A DNA stretch of 64,000 bases from Symbiodinium natans (taxonomy: Eukaryota > Sar > Dinophyceae > Suessiales > Symbiodiniaceae): the NCBI GenBank assembly GCA_905221605.1, contig CAJNDS010002845.1:208213-272212 (forward strand), given 5' to 3'. Below, piece by piece: positions 21,429 through 31,029 of the stretch. Position 1 is the stretch's first letter, and every line of letters starts with the position of its first letter. Below the pieces are notes generated by a model, which was given only the letters and a program-made list of their open reading frames with translations, was not told the origin of the DNA and made no database searches. Made by a program: the position numbers and the translations under genes.

Positions 21429-21938
21429 CAGAAACTATGAGAAGGAGGCCAGTCAGAGTGGCTTGTCCCAGCACTCATCAGACCTTGCCCAGCCAGCGAT
21501 CCAAAAGCAGCCGCAGCCGCTCTCAGACTGGACATATTTCGGTGACAGGAAGTGCAGAAAAAACGAGCAGCTGTGCAGGAGGAGGCGCCAGCAGCAAGAC
21601 ACGTCAGAGATTGCAGCAGTAGTCAGCAGTATTTGCAGCGATGTGTTTCGGCGGTGGTTTCGTGCTGGGGATGCATCGTCACGTGCAGCGGCCCCTCGAG
21701 TTACTTTGTGAAGAGGCTCAGCAGATCCTGAATGTGTGCAGCATTTTGGACGACGAGGCTGATCGTTGCTGCTGACAGGGTCAACTCATGGCACCGCATC
21801 AGCGGACGTAGACTGAGGCTAGTCGTTAACAAACGAGGCCTCCAGGAAAAAGTGCACGTTCCTCAGTTCCGCTACACGAATTTGCTGGCTCTCCTGCCAG
21901 GTGCAGTTGAGGTGTGGCCGTTTTGTTTTTGCTTCTGA
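21429..21938 (+). pseudogene. Coding-like tract that changes frame
   Basis: The first part reads NYEKEASQSGLSQHSSDLAQ through QPLSDWTYFGDRKCRKNEQL to SSICSDVFRRWFRAGDASS (to about 21700). Coding texture then continues in another frame (PLELLCEEAQQILNVCSILD, to 21777) and a third (DRVNSWHRISGRRLRLVVNK, then RGLQEKVHVPQFRYTNLLAL, to about 21905). The segments abut or overlap, leaving no intron room. A decayed gene, or sequencing indels in a real one. Family unknown. Confidence 0.4.
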
Positions 21939-22582
21939 ACGGGACATGGCATGTGTGCGGAAAATGCGGTATTCAAGCAGAGAAGCAGAACGCCCGCCAG
22001 GCGCAAGTCCGACGTTCAGACGCTGCCACCGCCGCCTCCAGGCCGAAGCAATACTACACTTGTACAGAAGTTGCATCAAAGAGTCTAAGAGAAAGTCCGA
22101 GCCTACTCCGATGGCGTGTCCCATGTCCTGGACACGCTCTGGGCATGTCTCCCACATGGGTCCACACCGGTAGAAATTCACATAGTATGTGTGCTATGCA
22201 GTACTTATGCAGCTATGCAGCACGCAGTTCTGCTGATCTGCTTTTAGCATCTTACTGTCTTGTTGTGGCAGACGCACCGGCGCCGCCAGCGCCTCTACAC
22301 TTCCAGCACCTCCCAGGCCTCAGAGCCTTGGAAGATGCCGGGTTCTCGATGCCCTGCCAAGTGACCTTCGAACCACTTCGAAGCATCGACTCATTCGCAA
22401 ACCTATGCTTGTCTGCGTCCATGGTCCGCAACATGGTCCTTACAAGGCCGCCAGCAAAGCAGAGTAGCAGAACAGCAGAACGGTCCGTGCAGGCAATAGG
22501 CCTGAACATCTGCAGGGCATCAACGGCAGGAAGTCACAGCATTGTAGCCCTTTTCCACAACGGGCGATGCATGTCACAATAA
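21914..22582 (+). CDS. 222-codon ORF, hypothetical protein
   Basis: The longest non-repetitive + frame in the window. It has HVCGKCGIQAEKQNARQAQV near the start (one Cys pair), a Ser/Arg-rich middle, and a folded-looking segment (LRALEDAGFSMPCQVTFEPL, then RSIDSFANLCLSASMVRNM). No full domain is recognised. Much of the middle may be intronic, so this may be two exons at about 21940-22060 and 22270-22520. Confidence 0.35.
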   Translation: MAVLFLLLNGTWHVCGKCGIQAEKQNARQAQVRRSDAATAASRPKQYYTCTEVASKSLRESPSLLRWRVPCPGHALGMSPTWVHTGRNSHSMCAMQYLCSYAARSSADLLLASYCLVVADAPAPPAPLHFQHLPGLRALEDAGFSMPCQVTFEPLRSIDSFANLCLSASMVRNMVLTRPPAKQSSRTAERSVQAIGLNICRASTAGSHSIVALFHNGRCMSQ

Positions 22583-22805
22583 AGCCTGATTGACATTGCG
22601 AATGGACGAGAGCGGCTCTGGGCATCACGACTCAAAGCATGCACCGCAAGCTGAGCCGGGGCCACCATCGAAGTATTGTGCCAGTCCAGCGGGAGCACTT
22701 CACTGGCAAGGCCTGCGCCTTTCAGCAGTTCAGGGTAGTTCATAGCGGGTCTGTAGCGGTTCCAGTAGGAGTTCTATGAGTTCTATGTGGCTTCTTATGT
22801 GCGAG

Positions 22806-22952
22806 GTGAACTTTGTGGATCTCTCGGAGTTGCCGACGGACCTGGCCAAGGAGCATGGCCTGGATTCCGTCTTGCGCACCTGGCTGGAGTCCAAAATGGC
22901 TCAGCACCTCCCCATCGCGTTCAATATGTGCCGTGGCACTATTGCTTCTCAG
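22806..22952 (+). CDS. Exon candidate, hypothetical protein
   Basis: The frame VNFVDLSELPTDLAKEHGLD continues SVLRTWLESKMAQHLPIAFN and ends MCRGTIASQ. It begins after GCGAG and uses mainly G/C-ending codons. Convincing as an exon, unknown family. The frame continues past it with poorer sequence. Confidence 0.45.
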
Positions 22953-23734
22953 ACATGCAAGACCATGCAAGAGACCCCTTCCTATCCCCTTCCTAGGAGG
23001 AATGCTCAGCACTGGTGTTGTAGAGAATGATGTATGTAAACCGGCCACACAAAGGCAAAAACTTAATCCAAACAGAAGTAAGCAGCACATAAAAAACATC
23101 GTAGCGCAACACACAAAAACCCCAAACAAGAGCAACAAAGCAATCCAGAATCAAGTTTCTGAACGAAGTTTAGGCGATTGTGTGCATATAATATATACAG
23201 GTTTAAAATAGGCATCTTGTATTGAAAAGATAACCCCTAGGCAAAATAGACCCCAAAGGCGGCGGGCTCATACATGTATATTCCTGGCATGTACTTATAT
23301 CCGTGTGCATACTTGTATATACATGTGTATATGCGCACTGGCTGTAAAACAGATGCCCAGGATAAGAATGCTTCATGAATCAGGTGTTGGACTCTGGACC
23401 GCAATGACACAGATGACCACCGTGTCTCGTTACTGCAGTTTGCCGACGAGAAGAGAGTGGTGAAACTCGTGCGAGAATGGGCATCACTGATTGTCTGATC
23501 TATCTCCTTGGGACTAGACAAGTGTGAGTGCTCTTACTGCAAAGACTTGCGTGCGCAAGTTTAGTCCATGAATTGAAATGGCTTTTCTAACTGTTCTGAA
23601 GCACACAAACATTCTGTCCGTGCTCACAGACCAAGGATTCTGCGTACGCATCGCACGGGCACCTGGTTGCCGGAGCACGTGACTTGGCCGGTCGAAGAGC
23701 CTCGCCCGGAGAGTGTCCCGAAACATCAAAACAG

Positions 23735-24163
23735 GTTAGTCCGAGAGCCCTACAGGTGCGAGAGCTTCTCGCGCACCCCCTGGTCTGCAAAATCTGCGAT
23801 GGCTACTCCATGAAGCATAAGCGGAAGCTGCAGAGCACTTTTGGCCTTGAAATGAAGAACAATGTGAGCATTTATGCAATGGCCGATGAGCGCCTCGGTC
23901 TGAAGTGTCACAATGTGGAAAGCATCGCCAAGGAGCTAGGTCTGGCGTCAAGAGGTATTCAGCTACAGGAGGATTTGCTTGCCTGCGACTGGAATGCTCA
24001 TCTTCTCACGATGGACCAGAGGAAGGGAGCCGTCGACTTCCCCTTTCTTCTCTACGTGCTGTGGCAGAGGCTCAGCGAGATCAGCGCTCCTTGCCGCCAG
24101 GACAGCAGCACGGGCATCCTGGCAGTTGAGCCCGGCTGGGAAAATCAAGGCCCCTTGGCTTGA
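23735..24163 (+). CDS. C-terminal exon, conserved-looking hypothetical protein
   Basis: After an AAAACAG acceptor there are 142 codons to a TGA. The sequence reads CKICDGYSMKHKRKLQSTFG, then a well-structured segment (GLKCHNVESIAKELGLASRG, LLACDWNAHLLTMDQRKGAV, DFPFLLYVLWQRLSEISA). There are no repeats, the amino-acid balance is even and the codon texture good, making it one of the best anonymous exons here. I do not recognise the family. An alternative acceptor is CTACAG at about 23756. The open frame upstream to 23684 is probably intron. Confidence 0.55.
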   Translation, partial: VSPRALQVRELLAHPLVCKICDGYSMKHKRKLQSTFGLEMKNNVSIYAMADERLGLKCHNVESIAKELGLASRGIQLQEDLLACDWNAHLLTMDQRKGAVDFPFLLYVLWQRLSEISAPCRQDSSTGILAVEPGWENQGPLA

Positions 24164-24576
24164 GGATGAGTAAATGAGTGGACGTGTCGAGCATCAATGT
24201 GCAATCCGTGGGGTTCTCAAAACAATGATGGAGATGCATGTCGCTGTCTCACAGCCGCAAATTGGAACTCATGTACCAAAACCTGGCGAAAGGAGTGTTG
24301 ATGCTAGACGACTTTAAAGCCGAACGATCTCAAACCTCAAGGTCTCAGCGCCATCCAACAAAGCACACGAAAGTAAATACGGCGAATCGGACCCCCTCGC
24401 AGGGAAGACCATGAACATGAAACCCAGTCACAGGTCTCATTGTGGGAGAGGCTCGTTTACGCGCCGCCCCCTCCCGCCTTCCCTGCAATCGCTGAGGTCC
24501 CTGCGGTGCAAGCCACTTGAGTGTTTTAGTCAGCCTAAAGGCAGGACGTTGGCTCGTTCCGTAGTGTTATCTGTCA

Positions 24577-25188
24577 GTGGGCTGTTCAGCAAAGCACCAA
24601 GGCATTGTTCGGAGGCATGATGGCCTCTACTGCGAGCTTTGCAAAGCGGGCCCCATTCTATCCACTGAGCAGATGCACGGTCACATCGTTGGCAAGCTGC
24701 ACCAGAGGAAAGCGCGGCCGCCGGAAACTCTTGAGGAGATGCTTCTCTTGCCTGAGAAGTTTCAGAATCAAGGAATTGTGACACACGACTTCTGCTCGTC
24801 TGCAGCCGGGCGTGTGGGCCAACGGGAGTATTTCTGCAAGCCATGCGGCTGCGGACCCTTTCATGACAAGGCAAGTGTTGAAACACACATCTCAGGTCGC
24901 CGGCATGCAGAAGCAGCAAAGAAGTGGGGATGCCCTCCCTTGCAGTCAGAAGTGGCAGAGCCCATTCAGTCAGAGATCCCAACCCACAATTGTGACAATG
25001 CCACGAATGCCACGACTCCATCGGCTGCAGACATGCTGAGGGCAGAGATGGCCTTGGTGGGTCTCTGCTCACTATCGCCTCCGATGGCGAAGCATCCGAA
25101 TTCTACGAACGAAGTGCTTTGTGGTGCGTCTGAGATGTTGCACAGTTTCGTTTTGGAGGAGCTACCGGTTTATCAGAAGCAACAGTGA
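24577..25188 (+). CDS. Two-finger U1/matrin-type C2H2 zinc-finger protein exon
   Basis: A 203-codon frame after a CTGTCAG acceptor (no ATG at the left end, so not the first exon). Finger 1 reads YCELCKAGPILSTEQMHGHI then VGKLH; finger 2 reads YFCKPCGCGPFHDKASVETH then ISGRRH. Both fit C-x2-C-x(12-13)-H-x5-H, the spacing of U1C/matrin-type double-stranded-RNA or RNA-binding fingers. The expected role is RNA binding in splicing or RNA processing (inference). The C-terminal 80 residues are Ser/Thr/Asn-rich. A second coding-like frame begins at 25146 inside its 3' end, so the true exon may end before 25146. Confidence 0.6.
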   Translation: MGCSAKHQGIVRRHDGLYCELCKAGPILSTEQMHGHIVGKLHQRKARPPETLEEMLLLPEKFQNQGIVTHDFCSSAAGRVGQREYFCKPCGCGPFHDKASVETHISGRRHAEAAKKWGCPPLQSEVAEPIQSEIPTHNCDNATNATTPSAADMLRAEMALVGLCSLSPPMAKHPNSTNEVLCGASEMLHSFVLEELPVYQKQQ

Positions 25189-25295
25189 GCGGCGACGCAA
25201 ATGCGTTGAAAGTGACGCCTGAAAACACCGTGGTCGTTTTCTGTGCGCATCCTACGGCCATACTGGATGATGTACAGAAAAACCCGCGACTCTGA
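25146..25295 (+). CDS. Following exon or frame-shifted continuation
   Basis: After GTTGCACAG the frame reads FRFGGATGLSEATVSGDANA then LKVTPENTVVVFCAHPTA and ILDDVQKNPRL, ending at a TGA. It overlaps the last 43 nt of the zinc-finger frame in another frame. The simplest reading is that an intron removes the zinc-finger 3' end and this is the next exon. A further frame at 25270-25380 (SDEWASYFGSDEQGSTILG) also looks coding. Confidence 0.45.
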   Translation, partial: FRFGGATGLSEATVSGDANALKVTPENTVVVFCAHPTAILDDVQKNPRL

Positions 25296-25610
25296 TGAGT
25301 GGGCTTCATATTTTGGTTCCGATGAGCAGGGCAGCACAATTCTGGGTTATGGACAATCCATGATGACGACCTCGTCGTTACGGCATGCTCTGCACATGAA
25401 GCGTCGGGGCTGTGGGATGCCTGATGGGACCGGGAACACTGGGCTCCATCATGGTTAAGGTCTCAGAGCTGTCGCAGTTGCCAATCGGCCAATCGCTGCC
25501 TGCAGGGAGGCCAAGGCAAGCTTCAAGGATCCAATACCCTTCGCCTGCTTCAGCCACAACAACATTGACCCGGGAAACTGGGTCCCCTTTTCCGGGGGGG
25601 GGCGAAGACG

Positions 25611-25703
25611 AAATTCGAAGACGAAATTTGAAGACGAAATTCGGCCCAGCCGAAATTAGGCCCTGAAGACGAAATTCGGCACTGAAGACGAAATTCGGCC
25701 CCC
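25611..25703. repeat. Tandem GAAGACGAAATTCG minisatellite
   Basis: At least five copies of the 14-nt word GAAGACGAAATT(C/T)G, the first three head to tail and the next spaced by GGC(C)-rich linkers. A reverse-complement-like copy (CCGAAATTAGG) interrupts them. Confidence 0.85.
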
Positions 25704-25769
25704 TGAAGCCTGTAAGAACAACTGCAAGCAGATGAGGGCCTGAGACTGGGGACTTGCAAGTGTGGGAAG

Positions 25770-25890
25770 TCTCTATGCGCACCTCTGCTTCAGGAAGCAG
25801 TGGAAAGAGGGTGTTGCGGAGGCGCTCCGCCAACGTGAGGAGACAGAAGAGAGCTTGCTTTCGCAGCTGCCGGGCTTTTCAGAAGGGTAT
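25770..25890 (+). CDS. Exon candidate, copy 1 of a duplicated exon
   Basis: The frame reads GSLYAHLCFRKQWKEGVAEA then LRQREETEESLLSQLPGF. It matches in sequence and spacing the frame at 26856-26960 (VAEAPRQRNETES), about 1.08 kb downstream, so the two are duplicate exons. Function unknown. Confidence 0.45.
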
Positions 25891-26210
25891 TTTCACTTTT
25901 CAAGGGTTCGGAAAATTCGGTTATGACACTTCAGAACCGTTCACCTTAAGCCCTTTTCTCCCATGGTACCCAGGAGCTCAGGGGCTGGCACAAAGACAAA
26001 AGCAGATGAGGACACTGCTCTGTGAGCCTCAAGTGGTTCGCAAAGATGCTTCGGGAACTGCTTCGCCCCTTTTCGTATGCACACAGCAGTCAACCAGCAG
26101 CTTGTAGGGATCCCGAGTGACTGCCTTTGCTTGTCGATTGCCACTCAAGATTTCGAACCGAACTGCAAATGGAAAAATCCACATCAGTATCTTCCAGTTT
26201 GGCAGGGAGA

Positions 26211-26340
26211 GGATCGAACGCCACAGACGGGATGGTTGGGGCAACATGCGACGTATTAAGGAGGACAGGGGGCTAACCGGACTTGTACCTTTGGGGTATC
26301 TCGTACCTTGCGTGTGGGTGGCCAGCCTGGAGATGGGTAT
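26211..26340. repeat. Direct repeat copy A
   Basis: This shares with 26708-26832 the sequence starting ATCGAACGCCACAGACGGGA and extending, with indels, through a GTGGGTGGCC(A/G)GCCTGGAGAT end. About 85-90 percent identity by eye over 120 bp. Together with the duplicated exon pair, this indicates a local segmental duplication with a period that differs between the two features. Confidence 0.75.
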
Positions 26341-26707
26341 CGGGGAGGATCGGTATGCTTCGGAAACACTAGCCATGGCCCATTCGGCCCGGTCATCTGG
26401 AAGTCGTTGGGCGAGAAGCCTGCGCCATTCCTTCAGTTGCCGTGCGTGGAGATCAGCGCTGGCCTGTCTCCATGAACAACCGCCGGCTCCCTGTCCTCAA
26501 GGAAGACGACCGTTCTGGCAACTTCCCGTTGAGGGCCCAGTGCAAGGTCCAGGCTTTGGACCACCGCCGAGGGCAGATGAAGGCAGCCCAGCGGTCCGAC
26601 TTCAGCAAGTCGCGGCCAGTACGCTGAGATGGCCAACGATCCGACGTGCCGATGATGGCGGCTGGTCCAGGTGTCGGCGACGTTCTCCGAAAATAGTCAG
26701 AGCATCA

Positions 26708-26832
26708 CATCGAACGCCACAGACGGGATGGTTGGGGCAACATGCGACGCCTTGAGGAGGACAGTGGACTAACTGGACTTGTACTTTGGAGGTCGTACCT
26801 TGCATGTGGGTGGCCGGCCTGGAGATCGTCTT
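26708..26832. repeat. Direct repeat copy B
   Basis: Second copy of the element at 26211. It is followed directly by the second coding-like exon copy. Confidence 0.75.
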
Positions 26833-26855
26833 GGCCTTGAGGTCAGGCGATGCCT

Positions 26856-27090
26856 CGCGATTTATGAGGAGCTTCGCTACAGCACACTGCAAGAGAGTGT
26901 TGCAGAGGCACCTCGCCAACGTAATGAGACAGAGAGCGTGTTTTTTCAGTTTTCTTCCTGCGCTCCTGGTCATGCACCTCCTGGTCGACTAGAAAGCCTG
27001 AAGCTGCCTGCTGCTGCTGAAGCTCCCGAAGCTTCCGAGGCTGGTCCTATCAGCGCTGTTCACATATGTGTCACGATGAATAGGCGATAG
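26856..27090 (+). CDS. Exon candidate, copy 2 of the duplicated exon
   Basis: The frame reads AIYEELRYSTLQESVAEAPR then QRNETESVFFQF and a Pro/Ala/Glu-rich end (AAAEAPEASEAGP), with a stop at 27088. Homologous to 25770-25890. Confidence 0.4.
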
Positions 27091-27837
27091 GCGGCTACTG
27101 TCAGCATACCGGTCACAAATTTCCCAGTACATGTTAATGGTTCATGCGTTTTGATAGACTGATCTGATATCGCAACTCCGAATCCTAGTTTCAGCATTTG
27201 CTCGCAAGGCTGTTTCAAAGGTCGTTTACTTCCCTTAAAGGGATCTAGAGCCGCAGCAGCTGGAAAGCTGGCATGGTGAGTGAAGTGTTCGGCTCTACGT
27301 GGTGGATGCGAGAGGCGCCCAAACCAGTGTTGAAAAAGTTATCTCATTGCATCTCATGACCAAGGCAGGTGCTAGGCACATGAACATATTGCTTGCGCTT
27401 GCTTCCAGTATCTGATACTCGTCGTTCGGCTACTCAGGATATGGCACTGGCACAATTGCTGACACAGGCCGCGGAGGAGCCCGAAACAGGCCCGCCATGG
27501 CCCGCCCAAAATTCTTGCACCTACGGTGTCGCAATGTCAAGCAGAGGTCCGTGGTCCCCTGCGAAATCCGCTTCAGGGGGGAGCGGGCAGGGGGAGGGGG
27601 GGGTGCCTTGGACGCTTAACGTCTATTCTGCGCGTGCTCTTTGTTTTCTTGGTTTCTTCCCGAACACCAATTCTAAAATTGGGTTCTCGTTTGGCGCTTC
27701 AACGCGGAAGGCGTTCTATCGGATCGCTTTTTGGCGAAAGAGGCCGCGAAGAGGAGACGGTCAACGGAGGAGGGTCGGACGGAATGAATTTTGACGCGAG
27801 GCCGCGGAGACGACCGGTCATCGGTTGATGAGCAGGG

Positions 27838-27962
27838 GAGGACACGTGGACGCCCCTCCACGCCCTCCGCGCCCTCCGCGCCTTCGGCGCTCTCCGCGCG
27901 CTCTGCGCCCTTGGCGCTCCGCGCCCAGCGCACCCTCCGCGCCCTCCGGTCCCTGCCCGCCC
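27838..27962. repeat. CGCCCTCCG-type GC-rich minisatellite
   Basis: About twelve degenerate 9-12-bp units (CGCCCTCCG, CGCGCTCTG, GCGCTCCGC). Open on both strands, giving Ser/Ala/Pro or Glu/Gly/Ala peptides; these are repeat translations. Confidence 0.85.
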
Positions 27963-28067
27963 AGGACACAGTGTGCTGATGCTAAGGGTGTGTTGCGTCT
28001 ATTCTGCGGGCGTTTCCTTTGTAAAGTATTTTGTTTACAAGGCACGCACGTGCAGCACAGCCTTTAA

Positions 28068-28510
28068 GTGTCTATCTTACGGGGGGTGGGGGGGGGCTGG
28101 GGGCATCCGTTGACTCCTTTGAGCTGGAAACCTAAATCTCACCATGAGACGCATTTTCCAAGAGGATGCAAACCACGGACCCCGTGTACAATCATCCAAT
28201 CATCTTACCTCAATCAATTCACCAAGATCCTGGCACTCTCCGGTCGGGCTTCTCACGTGAATGCTGCGTGACTGCATCCATTGCTTGGCATCCCGTCGAC
28301 CCCTGTCTTCACCACTCGAAAACCTTTTTGCGTCCCTTGCGTTTCTAAATCCCTTTCAAGCCCGTCTTGACTAGTTTCCTCCTAAATCCCATGTTTTCCT
28401 TTTTGGGTTCAAATCTCTAATCATCCATCCGAATCTTTCCTAATCCCTCTCTTTCCAACTTACATTCCTGTCTTTGTCCCTTTCTTCGGTTCCTTCAAAC
28501 TCTGCGCAGA
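28068..28510. other. No gene supported; pyrimidine-rich spacer
   Basis: A G-run (28081-28097) is followed by a long C/T-rich stretch with TTTCC words (28320-28500). No coding-like frame. Confidence 0.4.
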
Positions 28511-28550
28511 AAGCTTGGACAAACCAATTCTGCACCGACCCGCCCCCGCT

Positions 28551-28739
28551 CACTGCACCAAAGAGGGTCCGCAGCTTTGGGGAGAGGCAGGTTGTGGATG
28601 TTTCAAGACCAAATGCCTTGCGAGCAAGAACTGCGAGTGCGCAGGCGAGACGTCGGTGGAGCGCAAGAGGGAGATGTGTGCCCAGTTTCTTGAGGCCCCA
28701 CGCCACGTGTCACAACTTGTCACACGTCGGATTCTGTGA
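28551..28739 (+). CDS. Cysteine-rich exon candidate
   Basis: The frame reads CTKEGPQLWGEAGCGCFKTK then CLASKNCECAGETSVERKRE and MCAQFLEAP, with a TGA at 28737. The GCGCFKTKCLxxxNCEC pattern resembles half of a tesmin/TSO1 CXC (CRC) metal-binding motif, but the spacing is one residue off and the second half is absent. A Cys-rich secreted or zinc-binding protein is equally possible. Confidence 0.4.
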   Translation, partial: HCTKEGPQLWGEAGCGCFKTKCLASKNCECAGETSVERKREMCAQFLEAPRHVSQLVTRRIL

Positions 28740-28911
28740 TTGGTACGGCGCAGGTGGGAAGATGCATTCTGGACCAGGCCTGTCCGCCGTGGCACTGAGC
28801 TTCGTGCTGTTTGCCAAGTACCTGAGACTGTGTTAGACCTTAACATATAGGTGGTCACCGCCTGCCTTGGGGTATCCCACAGGGGGGGATGATCATCCCC
28901 ACAAACATGCC

Positions 28912-29150
28912 GTCTAACATGCCCCCCCCCCCAACTGAGGACAGAGAGAGAGAGAGATAGATACAGATAGAGAGAGAGAGAGAGAGAAGAAGAAGAGAGA
29001 GAGAGAGAGATGGATGGATACAGAGAGATCAAGGGAAAGGGCGAGAGACATACAGAGCGGACAAGAGGACCTGAAAAAAGAGTGGAGAGAGGACAGATAG
29101 AGTCGAGAGGAAGCAAGGAGAGAGGTGGGCAGAGAGAGCGAGAGAGATCA
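28912..29150. repeat. Poly-C followed by GA/GATA-rich microsatellite
   Basis: A C-run at about 28920, then GAGAGA, GATAGATA and AGAAGAAGA tracts to about 29150. Low complexity only. Confidence 0.9.
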
Positions 29151-29157
29151 AGCAGCT

Positions 29158-29700
29158 TCTTGGCCGCAAAGCATTTAATGCTTAGGGCTTAGGGGTTAGT
29201 TTAGGCCTTAGGGCCTTAGGCCTAGGACCTAGGGTTTAGGGTTTGGTTTTGGGTTTGAGCTTTACGGTTCAGTTTTTTTTGGTCTGGGGCCTCTGCCCTT
29301 TCAAAAGCCCTAAACCCGAAGCCCTAAACCCTAAACTCGGCTAAACCCCCTAAACTCGTTAAGCCCTACAGGCCCTAAAGGCCCTAAATTCCCAGAGGCC
29401 TAAACCCCCTAAACCACCTAAACCCCTTAAACCCCCCTTAACCCTAAACCTGAAGCCCTAAATCATAGGTCCAGGTAGGGATCGGCTGAGCGTGCGCTGT
29501 TAAGCCCTGCCCTAAATCCTCAATCCTAAACCCAAAGCCCTTAAGGATCGGCTGAGCGTGCGCCGTCAAGCCATAAAGGCCCTAAACCTGAAACCCTAAA
29601 CCCGAGGCCCTAAACCCTAAACCCGAAGCCTTAAACCTTAGGGCCTAAGCCCGGGGCCCCCTAAGTAAGGATCGGCTGAGCGTGCGCCGTTAAGCCCTCG
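29158..29700. repeat. Degenerate telomere-like array with a recurrent 28-29-bp box
   Basis: TTAGGG/TTTAGGG words run to about 29260, then switch strand to CCCTAAA words to about 29660. Inside the CCCTAAA half, a box starting GGATCGGCTGAGCGTGCG and ending TAAGCC(C) occurs three times: 29479-29507, 29545-29572 and 29669-29697. The strand switch around 29280 makes the block a loose inverted repeat. Confidence 0.85.
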
Positions 29701-29934
29701 CCGCTAGTGGGTGTAAGGTACATGGGCTCCTTGGTCTTATGGGGTGCAGCCTTGCAGCAGCTTGAGTGCAGTGCTTGTCTGAAGCTTGAAGCTGGGTGGG
29801 AAGGCTAGTGTGGTTTCATCTTTCTCTAAGGGAAAAAAATCTAAATTCAATAGGAATGTGGCATGGGGCTCATATGGATAGTGTGACGTATGGGGCCATA
29901 GGGGTGTACAATGGTGTACAGTTGGTCATTTTTC

Positions 29935-30349
29935 AGGTGCGTGCGCTGCGCGCAGTGTGTGCGTACAGTGTGTGCGTACGGTGCGTGCGGAGTGCGCGTA
30001 CGGTGCGCGCGGTGTGTGCGTACGGTGCACGCGGTGTGTGCGTACGGTGCGCGCGGTGTTCGCGTACAGCACGTGCGGTATGAACATGCTTTGCGCACGG
30101 TGTGTGCGCGCGCGGTGCGTGCGGTGTACGCGTACGGTACATGTGTGAGCGTGTGTGTGTGTGTGTGTGTGCGCGTCTGTACGGTGTGTGCGTACGGTGC
30201 GTGCGGTGTCTGCATACAGCACGCGCGGTGTGTGTGTGTGTGTGTGTGCGTATGGTGCGCCATGTGTGTCCGTAGGGTGGGTGCGTACTGCACGCACGCA
30301 CTGCGTGCACCGTACGCGCACCACGCGCGCACCCGTTGCACACCGTACG
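29935..30349. repeat. GTGTGCGTACGGTGCGCGCG minisatellite, then inverted
   Basis: Degenerate 16-22-bp units with core TGCGTACGGTGCG run to about 30285 and then flip to the reverse-complement form (GCACCGTACGC) until 30349. A GTGTGT microsatellite interrupts at 30152-30175 and 30225-30250. Long ORFs on both strands exist only because the unit cannot form stops. Confidence 0.92.
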
Positions 30350-30422
30350 CTTTTTCAAAATTGGTCGTGTTTTTTGCAAAATTGGTCGTGTTTTTTTTTC
30401 ATTTTTGGTCGTGTTTTTTTTC
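30350..30422. repeat. Spacer of three TTGGTCGTG units
   Basis: Three copies of (AAA/TTT)TTGGTCGTGTTTTTT with expanding T-runs lie exactly between the two halves of the GC-rich minisatellite. Strongly different base composition from its flanks. Confidence 0.88.
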
Positions 30423-30815
30423 GCGCAGTGTGCACGTACGGTGCGCGCAGTGTGCGTACATGCATGCAGTGCACGCGGCGAGGCTGCGCGCACCGTACGC
30501 ACACACCGCGCACACCGTACGCACACACCGCTCACACCGTACGCGCACACCGCCGCGCGCACTGTACTCACGCACCGCGCGCACCATACGCACATGTGCA
30601 CACCGTGCGCACCGTACGCGCACACCGCACGCACCGTACGCATGCACTTACCGCGCGCACCGTGCGCACACACCGCGCGCACTGTACGCTCACACCGCGG
30701 GTGCTGTCCGCACAAACCGCGCGCAGCGTGCGCACACCTCGCGCGCACCGTACGCACACACTGCACGCACCGTACGCACACACTGTTCGCACACACCGCG
30801 CACACAGAAACCCCT
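30423..30815. repeat. Second minisatellite half, mostly reverse-complement orientation
   Basis: A short G-orientation part (30423-30480) flips to about seventeen units of ACACCGCGCGCACCGTACGC to 30815. Together with 29935-30349 this makes a roughly 0.9-kb inverted structure. Confidence 0.92.
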
Positions 30816-31029
30816 CCACTGCACACATCTCAACTTCTACACAATGCATTCCTCTTGAATTTAGATAAGTTATACGGCAGGGCTGGGAGGAGCAAGCCAG
30901 TCTGGCTACTGCCTTTTTTTGGCCAGGACTACAGGAAGAGCTTGTAGCTTCAGATCTTCTCAGACTTAATATGCCTTCAGGCTTTAAAGGGTCCAGCTAT
31001 TCTGCGTGCAGCAGGAGCTGCAAGCCTAG

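Noticed and set aside
29911-30858. 315-codon + ORF and 297-codon minus ORF, the longest in the window
   Set aside because: Both are translations of a GC-rich minisatellite that cannot form stop codons in any frame; composition is only Val/Arg/Cys/Ala/Thr/His.
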